The position numbers and the translations under genes were made by a program. Below are positions 1 to 9,396 of a DNA stretch of 64,000 bases, in pieces. The DNA is from Pseudomonas sp. B21-023 (lineage in GTDB: Bacteria > Pseudomonadota > Gammaproteobacteria > Pseudomonadales > Pseudomonadaceae), in assembly GCF_024749165.1 (NCBI RefSeq), contig NZ_CP087190.1, forward strand, positions 3,507,501 to 3,571,500. The letters run 5' to 3'. The notes beneath the pieces were generated by a model. It ran no database searches, was not told the origin of the DNA, and worked only from the letters and a program-made list of their open reading frames with translations. Within the stretch, counting starts at the first letter, position 1. Each line of letters starts with the position of its first letter.

Positions 1-237
1 TGGACCTGGGAGGTGTCCGGCACCACCTCGGTGGCCGCCGGCAACAGCATCCGGGTGACCAGCAACACCACCAGCGGGCCGCTCGACCTGGGCCTGGCGA
101 CGTTGAGCGCCAGCGGTTCCGGCGCGCGCTGGAAACTATCGGTAACCACTACCGGCAGCGGCCCGGCCTCGCCGCCGGCGGTAACGGTCAAGTCAGCGCT
201 GGGGCAGAGCGTGACGGTACCGTTGAGCATACGTTGA
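1..237 (+). CDS. C-terminal fragment of an unrecognised protein (5' end outside window)
   Basis: The reading frame is open from base 1 to a TGA at 235-237 and gives 78 residues. The segment is rich in Ser, Thr, Gly and Val with alternating hydrophobic residues, as in a beta-sandwich (Ig-like) domain of an exported protein. No catalytic motif is visible and I do not recognise the family. It lies upstream of the SCO/cytochrome c gene on the same strand, separated by a REP pair, so co-transcription is possible but not shown. The start codon and most of the protein lie to the left of the window. Confidence 0.6.
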   Translation, partial: WTWEVSGTTSVAAGNSIRVTSNTTSGPLDLGLATLSASGSGARWKLSVTTTGSGPASPPAVTVKSALGQSVTVPLSIR

Positions 238-264
238 TATCGCCAAGACCCGACAGGGAATTGG

Positions 265-346
265 CGTGGGAGCGGGCTTGCCCCGCGATGAACGCACCGC
301 ATGGCACCGGCTCTGCCGGTGTTCGCGGGGCAAGCCCGCTCCCACG
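265..346. repeat. Inverted pair of Pseudomonas REP elements
   Basis: The 24-base arm at 265-288 (CGTGGGAGCGGGCTTGCCCC plus GCGA) recurs as its exact reverse complement at 323-346, with about 34 bases between. This is the usual doublet arrangement of extragenic palindromes in P. putida-group genomes. It could act as a transcript-stabilising or terminating hairpin between the two flanking genes. Confidence 0.9.
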
Positions 347-381
347 CTGCCCTGGCCTGCCCCTGACCAGAGGGTAAAACC

Positions 382-1338
382 ATGCCCCGCCTCTTCCGCC
401 TGCTGCTCCTGTTGCTGCTCACCCTCAGCCTCGCCTGGTCGCTGCCCCCCAGCACCCGCGCAACGCCCTCCACCCCCTGGGGCGCCGACTACTTCCCCAA
501 CATCCCCCTGCTCACCCAGGACGGCCGCCAGGTGCATTTCTTCGACGACCTGATCAAGGACAAGGTGGTGGCCATCAATTTCATATTCACCGGTTGCGGC
601 GACTCCTGCCCGGTGGAGACCGCCCGCCTGCGCCAGGTACAGAAACTGCTGGGCGAGCGCGTCGGCCAGGACATCTTCATCTACTCGATCAGCATCGACC
701 CCTACAACGACACCCCCGCCACCCTCAAGCGCTACGCGGAAAAATTCGCCATCGGCCCCGGCTGGACCCTGCTCACCGGCGAGGCCGCCGACATCGAACA
801 GCTGCGCCGCAGCCTGGGCCTGTACATCGAAGGCCTGGAGAATGGCCGCAGCAAGGACCATAACCTCAGCCTGATAATCGGCAACCAGGCCACCGGCCGC
901 TGGATGAAGGCCTCGCCCTTCGAAAGCCCGTACATCCTCGCCGACCGCCTGGCCAACAGCCTGCACAACTGGAAAACCGCCAGCGCCCAGCACCGCGACT
1001 ACACCCAGGCCCCCGACATCCGCCCGCCGAGCAAAGGCGAGCAACTGTTCAGGACCCGCTGCTCGTCATGCCATACCCTGGGCGACGCAGAGCCAGGCGC
1101 CACCCACGGCATCGGCCCGGATCTGCTGGGGGTGACCCGGCAGCGAGACGAACTGTGGTTGAAGCGCTGGCTGATGGAACCCGATCGGATGCTCGCGGAG
1201 AAAGACCCGTTGGCAATGCTGCTGTTCGCGCAGTACAACCAGTTGGCGATGCCCAACATGCGATTGGGGGAAACAGAGGTGGCTGCGCTGGTCGGCTATC
1301 TCGAAGAGGAAACGACGCGCTTGCAAGCACCGCATTGA
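382..1338 (+). CDS. SCO1/SenC copper-chaperone domain fused to a cytochrome c domain
   Basis: The 318-residue protein begins with a signal peptide (Leu-rich core, residues 1-27). A thioredoxin-like SCO domain follows, with the copper-binding CGDSCP motif at about residues 72-77 and a conserved His in KDHNLSL near residue 160. The C-terminal part carries a haem-attachment site CSSCH near residues 226-230 and a MPNM segment that could supply the axial Met. SCO proteins deliver copper to, or reduce, the CuA site of haem-copper oxidases in the periplasm. The fused haem domain suggests redox coupling of that step or electron transfer to an oxidase. The ATG at 382 precedes a good signal peptide. 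Family assignment is firm; the partner oxidase is not visible here. Confidence 0.9.
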   Translation: MPRLFRLLLLLLLTLSLAWSLPPSTRATPSTPWGADYFPNIPLLTQDGRQVHFFDDLIKDKVVAINFIFTGCGDSCPVETARLRQVQKLLGERVGQDIFIYSISIDPYNDTPATLKRYAEKFAIGPGWTLLTGEAADIEQLRRSLGLYIEGLENGRSKDHNLSLIIGNQATGRWMKASPFESPYILADRLANSLHNWKTASAQHRDYTQAPDIRPPSKGEQLFRTRCSSCHTLGDAEPGATHGIGPDLLGVTRQRDELWLKRWLMEPDRMLAEKDPLAMLLFAQYNQLAMPNMRLGETEVAALVGYLEEETTRLQAPH

Positions 1339-1478
1339 GCGACCGCAGGGGAACGCTGCGGGGCAGCTGGCGATATCATGAAGCCATCAAATCGCGTTAA
1401 GCTCGCAGCATACACTCAGCCATCGCACCATTGGGTCCGGTGCACGCACTGCTCGCCGAGATCACAAGGAGTCTTCTC

Positions 1479-1901
1479 ATGCCATACATCACCCAGGTCG
1501 ACAGCACCCTTTGGGCACTGATCACTCGCCTGCAGGGTCAGGAGCTGCAAACACCCCATACGCCGAGCAACGCTCACTTCCAGGTCGATGCGGTCGGTGC
1601 CGACAACCTGACGATCACCACCGGCGCCCAGGCCAGTAGCCTGACCATCAGTCGTGGGGCATTCCAGCAAACACTGGACTATCTCGCAGCCAACGGGCAC
1701 TTCGGCGTTTCCAACGCGGTCCCGGTCGCCTCCAACAAGGACCCGGCACTGGCCGGTCCGGTCTGCCTGGCGGCGCGTCTTCAGCCCAACGGCAACCCTG
1801 GGCGCATGGTCATCACCTACATCCTGCCGATTCTCGAACACTGCCAGGCGGTCGGCATACAGCGCGCCACCACTCCGACCACGACCTGGCTTCTACCCTG
1901 A
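1479..1901 (+). CDS. Small unrecognised protein upstream of a helicase, probably frameshifted at its C-terminus
   Basis: The ATG at 1479 has an AAGGAGT ribosome site about 8 bases upstream and gives 140 residues. Codon use is normal to about residue 130 (ending ...EHCQAVGIQRAT). The last residues (TPTTTWLLP) look abnormal. From 1877 the -1 frame continues as DHDLASTLKAILSARQ... to a TAG at 1964-1966, a far more protein-like end. A single missing base between about 1870 and 1876 would explain this. I do not recognise the family. The gene ends about 100 bases before the large helicase on the same strand and is probably co-transcribed with it. Confidence 0.65.
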   Translation: MPYITQVDSTLWALITRLQGQELQTPHTPSNAHFQVDAVGADNLTITTGAQASSLTISRGAFQQTLDYLAANGHFGVSNAVPVASNKDPALAGPVCLAARLQPNGNPGRMVITYILPILEHCQAVGIQRATTPTTTWLLP

Positions 1902-2002
1902 AGGCCATCTTGTCAGCGCGGCAGGACGCCAACGCGCCGCAGTTCCCATGCCGCATTTTTGCCTAGAGCGACCGCCCGGATCCCGAGGCCCCGTTTTCAA
2001 GG

Positions 2003-5000
2003 ATGTCGATGAACCCGTCAAGCATCGTGCGCTACTGGCACGCCATCGAATTGTTGCAACCTCAACCCGTACCCAAGCTGAACATCCGTGACGAGGACGA
2101 TATTTATCTGCCGTTCTTCCACGACATCCGCAGCCAGGAAGACCCGCTGCCCTGGATGCCCGGCAGCCTGGTGGGCAAGCAGAAACTGCCGGAAAAACGC
2201 GTGTGGAGCCACAGCCTGTTCGCCCACCTTTACGACAGCCTGGCAGTGACCACAGCGCTGGGAGAGCGGTTTGGCGCCGACCAGGGCTACAGCGAGCCAC
2301 AGTCGCGGGAAACGGCCCTGTTCGCCCTGCGCTTCAGCGCGGAAGGCATGCTGGTACCGGACAGCCTGGTGCTGTCCAGCGAAGCATGGTTTCTTGGTTG
2401 CGTGCTTGCCGAGCGGAAGTGGGAGCATGGCTTCGCCAGCGCCCAGGACGACGCCCGCCAACTGGCCTGCCAGCTGCTTGGCACAGCCGTCACCTGCGAT
2501 GCGTTGCACGAGCTTACCCAGGCGATTGTTCAAGCGTTGGGGCTGGAGGCATTCTTCGGCGATGCCCCCCGCCGCCACAGGGTGCGCTCCACCCCGATCG
2601 ATCCAGAGAAGCCGGCGCCTCAGGACGATCCACTCAACAGCTTCCTGCTCGATGACCTCACCCATGTCGCCTCGGCGCTGGATCGCGGCGTGTCCAGCAC
2701 CGCGCTCGCCCAGTTCCTGCGTGAACATGCCCCAGGCCAACGGCTGCACCTGGACCAGCCGCATGCCTCGCTGCCGATCATCGAACGTCTCTATCCACAT
2801 CGCCATGCACCGGGCTGCTGGCCGAGCGACAAGCATCTTGGCCTGGTGCACTCGCAACAACTGGCGGTCAACAGCCTGTTGGCCGAACTCGGTGAAAGTG
2901 CCGGAGTCATGGGAGTCAACGGTCCACCAGGAACGGGCAAGACCACACTGTTGCGCGACCTGATCGCCGCCGTGGTGACCCGCCGAGCCGATGTTCTCGC
3001 CTCGTTCGACCGGGCTTCCCAAGCCTTCCTCAACAATGGTTGCGAGGAGCTCAACGACGGCGGGCGGCCGCAGAAAGGCTACCGCCTGAACCCCGAGCTG
3101 TTCGGTTTCGAAGTCGTGGTAGCCTCGAGCAACAATGGCGCGGTGGAAAACATCACCCTGGAGCTGCCGCAGGCCGGAAAGGTCGACCCATCCTGGCTTG
3201 GCGAAATCGATTACTTCGCTGACATCGCCACATTGCTGATCGATCAGCCGGCCTGGGGATTGATCTCTGCGGCATTGGGCAGCAAGACCAAGCGCAAGCA
3301 GTTCGTCAGCCAGTTTTTCTACGGTGAAGCACCACCCAAGAAGAAAAAGGCACGAACGAGCGAAGCCGCGAACGACCTGCAGACCGCCGACGTGCTCGCT
3401 GAGCACGAAGACAGCTACACCGCGGATATCGACGTATCCGACAAGCCGACCGGCCCTCGGGGGTTCATCGGCTGGCTGAGCAACCCAGCCAACAGCATCC
3501 CCGAGAGCGAGCGCCAGGCACGCTGGAAAGCGGCAAAGCGTCGCTACACCGCCAGCAAGGATGCAGCCGACGCGCTGTGTGAACAAATCGCGGCGATCAA
3601 TCAACGAATCGATGCCGTTCGTGAACGCCGAACGGCGTTTACCCTTCAACAGGCCGAGCACGACGCTCACTGGCGCGCCCATGAGCAACTCAAGGCCGGC
3701 CAGCTAGACCACGAGCACGCGAATCTGCTGCCGGCGCGGAATGAACTGAGAAGTGCGCTGGATGCCCTGGACAGCCAGGTTGGCCAACGGCCCGGCTTGT
3801 GGCTCAATCTTTTCACCCTCGGGGGAGCGGGTCGCACATGGCGTGCGCAACGTGCCCACCTGCAGCAACGCCACCAGCTTTGCAGCGACAACTACGCCAC
3901 CGCCATGAAACAGGATGCGCGTCTTGCCGAGCAGCTACAGACGCATCAACTGCTGCTCGAAACCGCCAGGCAGCAGCTTGGGCTTGCAGAGGCAGCGTTG
4001 CACACCGACGTCGAAACAGCTCGGCAACTTGCCATTGCGGGGGGCGCCGAACATCTGCTGCCCTGGCTGACGCAGGAGGACATTGGCCGTGGGGAGGCCA
4101 TCGAGAAACTCGAGCCCTGGCAATTGAAAGGCTGGCGCCAGGCACGGGCCCGGGTGTTCATCGAGGCACTCGGCCTGCACAAGACCCTGTTCCAGATCGA
4201 GGCGAAGCGCTTGAGCGCCAACCTCTACTGCATCACCCGTCAACTGACAGGCAGCCAGTATCTGGGCATTTCCCAAGAACTGAGCCGGTCGATCTGGGCA
4301 TCACTGTTCATGGTGGTTCCGGTCCTGAGCAGCACCTTTGCCTCGTTCGCCCGTTCATTCGGCAGCTTTGGCTGTGAAGAAATTGGCTGGCTGCTGGTGG
4401 ACGAGGCCGGCCAGGCCACGCCACAGGCTGCCGTAGGCGCCCTGTGGCGTGCACGCCGCGCCGTGCTGGTCGGCGATCCGCTGCAGTTGCCGCCCATCGT
4501 GCCGGTATGTGATGCCGTGCTCGAGCACATGCGAAACCACTACCAGGTCGATCCGCACTGGATCTGCAATCGCCAGTCTGCCCAATCCCTTGCCGACCTT
4601 GCCACGCGATGGGGCAAGATGCTGGGCCCAAAGGAGGCGCAAACCTGGGTAGGCTTGCCACTGGTGGTCCATCGTCGCTGCGACCGTCCCATGTTCAAGA
4701 TGGCTAACCTCATTGCCTATGATGGTGCCATGGTCTATGGCACGGGCGCGCCTGAACCCGCGAAAGCTACCAAGGCCAGCCTGCCCTCCGGCTGGTTGCA
4801 TGCTCCAGGACCATCGTCAGGCAATTGGGTCCGCCAGGAAGGCATCATGCTCAAACGTCTGCTGGAACGCCTTGAGGCCGATGGCGTGACGAAGGACGCG
4901 ATTACCGTCATTACGCCGTTTCAGGACGTGCGAAGCAAACTCTCGACATTCCTGCCCAGCCAGATCGTCTACGGCACCATACATACCATGCAGGGCAAGG

Positions 5001-5230
5001 AGGCAGAGATCATCGTCCTGGTGCTCGGTGGCAGCGCCGACAACCGAGGAGCACGCGACTGGGCGGTCGAAACGCCGAACCTGCTCAACGTTGCGGTCAC
5101 CCGCGCCCGAGAGCGGCTGTACGTCATCGGTGACTACGATGACTGGAGCACGCGCCAGCAATTCGAACAGATCATGCATCTGCTGCCGAAACAGTCCCTG
5201 CTGGCACTCAGCAACACAACCACAGCGTAA
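2003..5230 (+). CDS. Large SF1-type (DNA2/NAM7-like) helicase/ATPase with central coiled-coil insert
   Basis: The 1075-residue protein has a Walker A motif GPPGTGKTT near residue 308, motif II VDEAGQA near 798, motif III GDPLQLPP near 823, TIHTMQGKEAE near 990 and the motif VI segment NVAVTRARERL near 1027. This is the full SF1B/UPF1-like set. The first ~290 residues are an unrecognised domain (start MSMNPSSIVRYWHAIELL). Between Walker A and motif II lies a long charged insert (about 430-700) rich in Gln, Arg, Ala and Glu, probably coiled coil. The likely ribosome site is AAGGATG just before the start. Substrate (DNA or RNA) cannot be read. Pairing with a small unknown protein resembles two-gene defence or repair modules, but this is inference. 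Confidence 0.85.
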   Translation: MSMNPSSIVRYWHAIELLQPQPVPKLNIRDEDDIYLPFFHDIRSQEDPLPWMPGSLVGKQKLPEKRVWSHSLFAHLYDSLAVTTALGERFGADQGYSEPQSRETALFALRFSAEGMLVPDSLVLSSEAWFLGCVLAERKWEHGFASAQDDARQLACQLLGTAVTCDALHELTQAIVQALGLEAFFGDAPRRHRVRSTPIDPEKPAPQDDPLNSFLLDDLTHVASALDRGVSSTALAQFLREHAPGQRLHLDQPHASLPIIERLYPHRHAPGCWPSDKHLGLVHSQQLAVNSLLAELGESAGVMGVNGPPGTGKTTLLRDLIAAVVTRRADVLASFDRASQAFLNNGCEELNDGGRPQKGYRLNPELFGFEVVVASSNNGAVENITLELPQAGKVDPSWLGEIDYFADIATLLIDQPAWGLISAALGSKTKRKQFVSQFFYGEAPPKKKKARTSEAANDLQTADVLAEHEDSYTADIDVSDKPTGPRGFIGWLSNPANSIPESERQARWKAAKRRYTASKDAADALCEQIAAINQRIDAVRERRTAFTLQQAEHDAHWRAHEQLKAGQLDHEHANLLPARNELRSALDALDSQVGQRPGLWLNLFTLGGAGRTWRAQRAHLQQRHQLCSDNYATAMKQDARLAEQLQTHQLLLETARQQLGLAEAALHTDVETARQLAIAGGAEHLLPWLTQEDIGRGEAIEKLEPWQLKGWRQARARVFIEALGLHKTLFQIEAKRLSANLYCITRQLTGSQYLGISQELSRSIWASLFMVVPVLSSTFASFARSFGSFGCEEIGWLLVDEAGQATPQAAVGALWRARRAVLVGDPLQLPPIVPVCDAVLEHMRNHYQVDPHWICNRQSAQSLADLATRWGKMLGPKEAQTWVGLPLVVHRRCDRPMFKMANLIAYDGAMVYGTGAPEPAKATKASLPSGWLHAPGPSSGNWVRQEGIMLKRLLERLEADGVTKDAITVITPFQDVRSKLSTFLPSQIVYGTIHTMQGKEAEIIVLVLGGSADNRGARDWAVETPNLLNVAVTRARERLYVIGDYDDWSTRQQFEQIMHLLPKQSLLALSNTTTA

Positions 5231-5356
5231 GCCCCTGTGCCGAGCGTGGCCCGCCCTGACAACGGGGTTGGCCATGCACGTCGCGGGGCACTTGACCCAC
5301 ATCCACTGCCCACTCCATGCTCGACCGCTTCCACCCCACGCTCAAGGAACGATTGC

Positions 5357-6634
5357 ATGAAGCTGGAAACACTCGCCATCCACGCGGGCTTCAGCCCCGA
5401 CCCGACCACCAAGGCGGTGGCCGTGCCGATCTACCAGACCACCTCGTTCGCCTTCGACGACACCCAGCACGGCGCCGACCTGTTCGACCTCAAGGTGGCC
5501 GGCAACATCTACTCGCGCATAATGAACCCCACCAACGATGTGCTCGAACAGCGCATGGCCGCCCTCGAAGGCGGGGTTGGCGCGCTTGCAGTGGCCTCGG
5601 GCATGGCCGCCATCACCTATGCCATCCAGACCGTCGCCGAGGCCGGCGACAATATCGTCTCGGTGGCCAAGCTGTACGGCGGCACCTACAACCTGCTGGC
5701 CCATACCCTGCCGCGCCAGGGCATCACCACCCGCTTCGCCGCCCATGACGACATTGCCGCCCTCGAGGCGCTGATCGACGAACGCACCAAGGCAGTGTTC
5801 TGCGAGTCCATCGGCAACCCTGCCGGCAATATCGTCGATATCGCCGCGCTGGCCGAGGCCGCCCACCGCCACGGCGTGCCGCTGATCGTCGACAATACCG
5901 TGGCCACGCCAATCCTCTGCCGCCCGTTCGAGCACGGCGCTGATATTGTCGTGCACTCGCTGACCAAGTACATCGGCGGCCACGGCACCAGCATCGGCGG
6001 CATCGTCATCGACTCGGGCAAATTCCCCTGGGCCGATCACACGCAACGTTTCGCCCTGCTCAATACCCCCGACCCGTCCTACCACGGCGTCACCTACACC
6101 GAAGCCTTCGGCCCCGCCGCCTTCATCGGCCGCTGCCGCGTGGTGCCGCTGCGCAACACCGGCGCCGCGCTGTCGCCGTTCAACGCCTTCCTGATCCTGC
6201 AAGGCCTGGAGACCCTGGCCCTGCGCATGGAGCGCCATACCGAGAACGCGTTCAAGGTTGCCCGCTACCTGCAGGAACACGACCAGGTGGCCTGGGTGAA
6301 ATACGCAGGCCTGCCCGATCACCCCGAGCACCAACTGGCCCAGCGCTACACCGGCGGCAAGCCGGCCTCGATCCTGTCGTTCGGCATCAAGGGCGGCCAG
6401 GCCGCCGGGGCGCGCTTCATCGATGCGCTGCAACTGGTGGTGCGCCTGGTGAACATCGGCGACGCCAAGTCGCTGGCTTGCCACCCCGCCTCCACCACCC
6501 ACCGCCAGCTCAACGACGACGAGCTTGAAAAGGCCGGTGTGCCGCGAGACATGGTGCGCCTGTCGATTGGTATCGAGCACAGCGATGACATCATCGCCGA
6601 CCTTGCCCAGGCCCTGGAGGCCAGCCGCGGCTGA
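5357..6634 (+). CDS. metY: O-acetylhomoserine (thiol)-lyase / aminocarboxypropyltransferase (MetY-type)
   Basis: The 425-residue protein belongs to the Cys/Met-metabolism PLP enzymes. It shows LETLAIHAG at the N-terminus, the PLP-binding segment SGMAAITYA, DNTVATP, and the Schiff-base Lys in HSLTKYIGGHG near residue 203. Insertions typical of MetY rather than MetZ/MetB (YHGVTYTEAFGPAAFIGRCR) are present. It condenses O-acetylhomoserine with sulfide (or methanethiol) to homocysteine (or methionine) in the cytosol. I chose the ATG at 5357 (AAGGAA ribosome site nearby, sequence MKLETLAIHAG) because the in-frame extension to 5237 is not family-like. The gene stands alone; the next gene starts 63 bases on. 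Confidence 0.93.
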   Translation: MKLETLAIHAGFSPDPTTKAVAVPIYQTTSFAFDDTQHGADLFDLKVAGNIYSRIMNPTNDVLEQRMAALEGGVGALAVASGMAAITYAIQTVAEAGDNIVSVAKLYGGTYNLLAHTLPRQGITTRFAAHDDIAALEALIDERTKAVFCESIGNPAGNIVDIAALAEAAHRHGVPLIVDNTVATPILCRPFEHGADIVVHSLTKYIGGHGTSIGGIVIDSGKFPWADHTQRFALLNTPDPSYHGVTYTEAFGPAAFIGRCRVVPLRNTGAALSPFNAFLILQGLETLALRMERHTENAFKVARYLQEHDQVAWVKYAGLPDHPEHQLAQRYTGGKPASILSFGIKGGQAAGARFIDALQLVVRLVNIGDAKSLACHPASTTHRQLNDDELEKAGVPRDMVRLSIGIEHSDDIIADLAQALEASRG

Positions 6635-6697
6635 TCCACCCGCGCCCCACCCAATGCCGACGGCGGGCGCCCCCTTGCAGAACCGGAACTGCGCGCA

Positions 6698-7465
6698 ATG
6701 ACCCTCTTCTACCTGAAACTCCTCGTCACCCCGCTGCTGATGTGGGCCATCTCCCTTGCCTCGCGGCGCTGGGGCGGCCTGCTCGGCGGCTTGCTGTCCG
6801 GCCTGCCGATCACCTCGGCGCTGGTGATGACCTTCCTGTGCCTGGAGCAAGGCACGGCCTTCGCCCTGGGCGCGGTGCCGGGTGCGTTGGGCGGCTTGGC
6901 GGCGGTGCAGGCCACCTACGCGTTCTACCTGTTCGCCACGCGCAAGCTCGGCATCGCTGCGGCGGTATCGCTGGCGATCCTGTTCTACGGCCTGGCGGCC
7001 TATGCCTTCACCCACTGGGGCGGGTTGTACCTGTCGGTCGGCGTGGCGCTGCTGCTGATCGGCGTGTTGATCCGCGCCAGTGGCCGCGAGCCCAGGCCCG
7101 ATACGCTTGCCCGGCCTCGACACCGCTATTGGGAGATCCCCCTGCGCATGGTGTCCGCCACCGCGCTGCTGATGCTCACCACCCGCCTGGCCAGTTGGCT
7201 GGGGCCGGCAACCAGCGGGATGCTGGCGCCGATCCCGGTGATTGCCTGGCCGTTGGTGGTGTTCGCCCATGTACAGGGCGGCCGCGCCGGGATGGCAGCG
7301 ATGGTGCGGGGCAATGCCATCGGCGCGGTAGGGGTGATTGCGTTCTATCTGGCGATGGCGGGGTTGCTCGAACACACGGGCGTCGCCATTACCATGCTGG
7401 TTGCGATGGCGACCGCCGTTGGCCTGACCATCGCCCTGGCAGCACTATTGAAAGGGCGCACCTAA
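6698..7465 (+). CDS. Multi-pass inner-membrane protein, unknown function
   Basis: The 255-residue protein is almost entirely hydrophobic, with about seven or eight predicted helices. Examples are LLVTPLLMWAISLA near the start, a Gly-rich GGLLGGLLSGLPIT turn, and an Ala/Val-rich last helix. A polar stretch at about residues 125-145 (ASGREPRPDTLARPRHRYWE) looks like a cytoplasmic loop that divides the protein into two halves. No transporter motif is recognised. It follows metY by 63 bases on the same strand, so co-transcription and a role linked to sulfur or amino-acid metabolism are possible but not supported further. Confidence 0.8.
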   Translation: MTLFYLKLLVTPLLMWAISLASRRWGGLLGGLLSGLPITSALVMTFLCLEQGTAFALGAVPGALGGLAAVQATYAFYLFATRKLGIAAAVSLAILFYGLAAYAFTHWGGLYLSVGVALLLIGVLIRASGREPRPDTLARPRHRYWEIPLRMVSATALLMLTTRLASWLGPATSGMLAPIPVIAWPLVVFAHVQGGRAGMAAMVRGNAIGAVGVIAFYLAMAGLLEHTGVAITMLVAMATAVGLTIALAALLKGRT

Positions 7466-7641
7466 CTGCCGTAATCGACGGCACATCGGTATCGCCGACA
7501 TTGATACCCCGTACCGCGTCTTGCGCCAGGGCCTGGGCCCCTTCGAAAACTCAATGATGGCAAACTGGCATTCCGCCAAACCTCGACAATACTGGCTCGA
7601 CACATGGATTCCTTGCCCACAACAACAAAAGGGAATTTGCG

Positions 7642-9396
7642 ATGAGCCAGCCCCAACCCTTGGACGTCGCCATCATCGGCGGCGGTGTCTCCGGTACCTA
7701 CAGCGCCTGGCGCCTGCAACAGGCCCACGGCGACAGCCAGCGTATCCAGCTATTCGAATATGGCGACCGCATCGGCGGGCGGCTGTTCAGCGTCAAGCTG
7801 CCCGGCCTGCCCAACGTGGTCGCCGAGGTGGGCGGCATGCGCTACATGCCCGGCGCCGACGGCCATGTGATGGTCGACACGCTGGTGCAGCACCTGGGCC
7901 TGCCGAGCAAGGACTTCCCCATGGGCAACGAACTGCCCAAGAACGCCCCCATCGGCGCCCAGGACAACCTGTTCTACCTGCGCGGCCAGCGCTTCCGTTT
8001 CCGCGACTTCGTCGAGGCGCCGCACAAGATTCCCTACGACCTGGGCTGGACCGAGCGCGGCTACAACCCCGAAGACCTCCAGGTCAACGTGATGAACAGT
8101 ATCTACCCCGGCTTCGACAAGCTGAGCCTGGCCGAGCAGATGCAGGTGCAGGTGTTCGGCAAACCGATCTGGCGCTACGGCTTCTGGGACCTGCTCTACC
8201 GCGTGCTGAGCAACGAGGGCTACCAGTTCATGAAGGACGCCGGTGGCTACGAGGCCAACGTCGCCAACGCCAGCGCGGTAACCCAGTTGCCCGCCACCGA
8301 ATACAGCGACGCCACCGTGTTCCGCACGCTCAAGGATGGCTTCCAGAGCCTGCCGCTGACCCTGGCCCAGCGCTTCAGCGAACAGGCCGGCGGCCTGGTG
8401 CCCGCCGACCAGCGCATCCAGATGAACCGCCGCCTGGCCGCCCTGAGCTACAGCGACGACACCGAGTACCCCTACCGCCTGCACCTGCGCCACACCGAAA
8501 CCGTCAACGGCAAGACCCACGACCTCGAAGGCGAGGACATCGTCCACGCCCGCCAGGTGATCCTCGCCCTGCCGCGCCGCGCGCTGGAGCTGATCGACTC
8601 GCCGCTGTTCGACGACCCGTGGCTCAAGGACAACCTCGGCTCGGTGCTGGTGCAGTCGGCGTTCAAGCTGTTCCTGGCCTACGAGCAACCCTGGTGGCGC
8701 AACCTGGGCCTGGTGGCCGGGCGCTCGGTCACCGACCTGCCGATCCGCCAGTGCTACTACATGGGCACGGAGTGCGATCAGGCAGGTGGCGAGAACACCT
8801 TCAACTCGCTGCTGATGGCCTCCTACAACGACATCGGCACCGTACCGTTCTGGAAAGGCCTGGAAGACGGCCCCGAATTCATCGGCTACACCCCGCGCAG
8901 CCTCGAAGGGCGCATCGCCAGTGACGCGGTGGTGCCGCGCACGCAGTTCCAGATCAGCGACGAGATGGTGCGCATCGCCCAGCGCCAGGTCACTCAGCTG
9001 CACGCCCAGGTCGAGCTGCCGGCACCCTACAGCGCCGTGTACCACGCCTGGGACGCCGACCCCTACGGTGGCGGCTGGCACGAGTGGAAGGCCAACTACC
9101 GCCTGGACCTGATCATCCAGAAGATGCGCCACCCGGTTAAGGACCAGCAGGTGTTCATCGTCGGCGAGGCCTATTCCTATGGCCAGGGCTGGGTCGAAGG
9201 CGCGCTGACCACCGCCGAGTCCGCCTTGCAGGAGTTCTTCGAACTGCCGCGCCCCAACTGGCTGCCGGCCTCCTACCAACTGCTGCCGACCCCGGCACCG
9301 GAAGAGATCGACTACGCCACGCCGCCCATGCCCGGCCACGCGCCGCAGGTGCTCGAAGCAATCACCCAGGCCATCTGCGCGGGGGTCAAGCCATGA
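7642..9396 (+). CDS. FAD-dependent L-amino-acid oxidase / flavin monoamine oxidase family protein
   Basis: The 584-residue protein starts with a Rossmann FAD-binding motif, VAIIGGGVSGTYSAWRL (about residues 9-25). A GGRL motif follows near 46-49, a VGGMRYMP segment near 70, and the C-terminal flavin segment VGEAYSYGQGWVEGAL near 510. This is the amine-oxidase/L-amino-acid-oxidase fold. There is no signal peptide or Tat motif, so it is cytosolic. Its stop overlaps the start of a 2-keto-acid decarboxylase gene (ATGA), which predicts oxidation of an amino acid to its 2-keto acid for immediate decarboxylation. Since the partner resembles AruI, L-arginine is my leading substrate guess; Lys or an aromatic amino acid is possible. 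The ATG at 7642 has an AAAAGGGA ribosome site. Confidence 0.85.
   Translation: MSQPQPLDVAIIGGGVSGTYSAWRLQQAHGDSQRIQLFEYGDRIGGRLFSVKLPGLPNVVAEVGGMRYMPGADGHVMVDTLVQHLGLPSKDFPMGNELPKNAPIGAQDNLFYLRGQRFRFRDFVEAPHKIPYDLGWTERGYNPEDLQVNVMNSIYPGFDKLSLAEQMQVQVFGKPIWRYGFWDLLYRVLSNEGYQFMKDAGGYEANVANASAVTQLPATEYSDATVFRTLKDGFQSLPLTLAQRFSEQAGGLVPADQRIQMNRRLAALSYSDDTEYPYRLHLRHTETVNGKTHDLEGEDIVHARQVILALPRRALELIDSPLFDDPWLKDNLGSVLVQSAFKLFLAYEQPWWRNLGLVAGRSVTDLPIRQCYYMGTECDQAGGENTFNSLLMASYNDIGTVPFWKGLEDGPEFIGYTPRSLEGRIASDAVVPRTQFQISDEMVRIAQRQVTQLHAQVELPAPYSAVYHAWDADPYGGGWHEWKANYRLDLIIQKMRHPVKDQQVFIVGEAYSYGQGWVEGALTTAESALQEFFELPRPNWLPASYQLLPTPAPEEIDYATPPMPGHAPQVLEAITQAICAGVKP

Noticed and set aside
265..346. Repeats that could be read as CRISPR units
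   Set aside because: They are palindromic, occur in inverted pairs rather than direct arrays, and lack regular spacers: REP elements.
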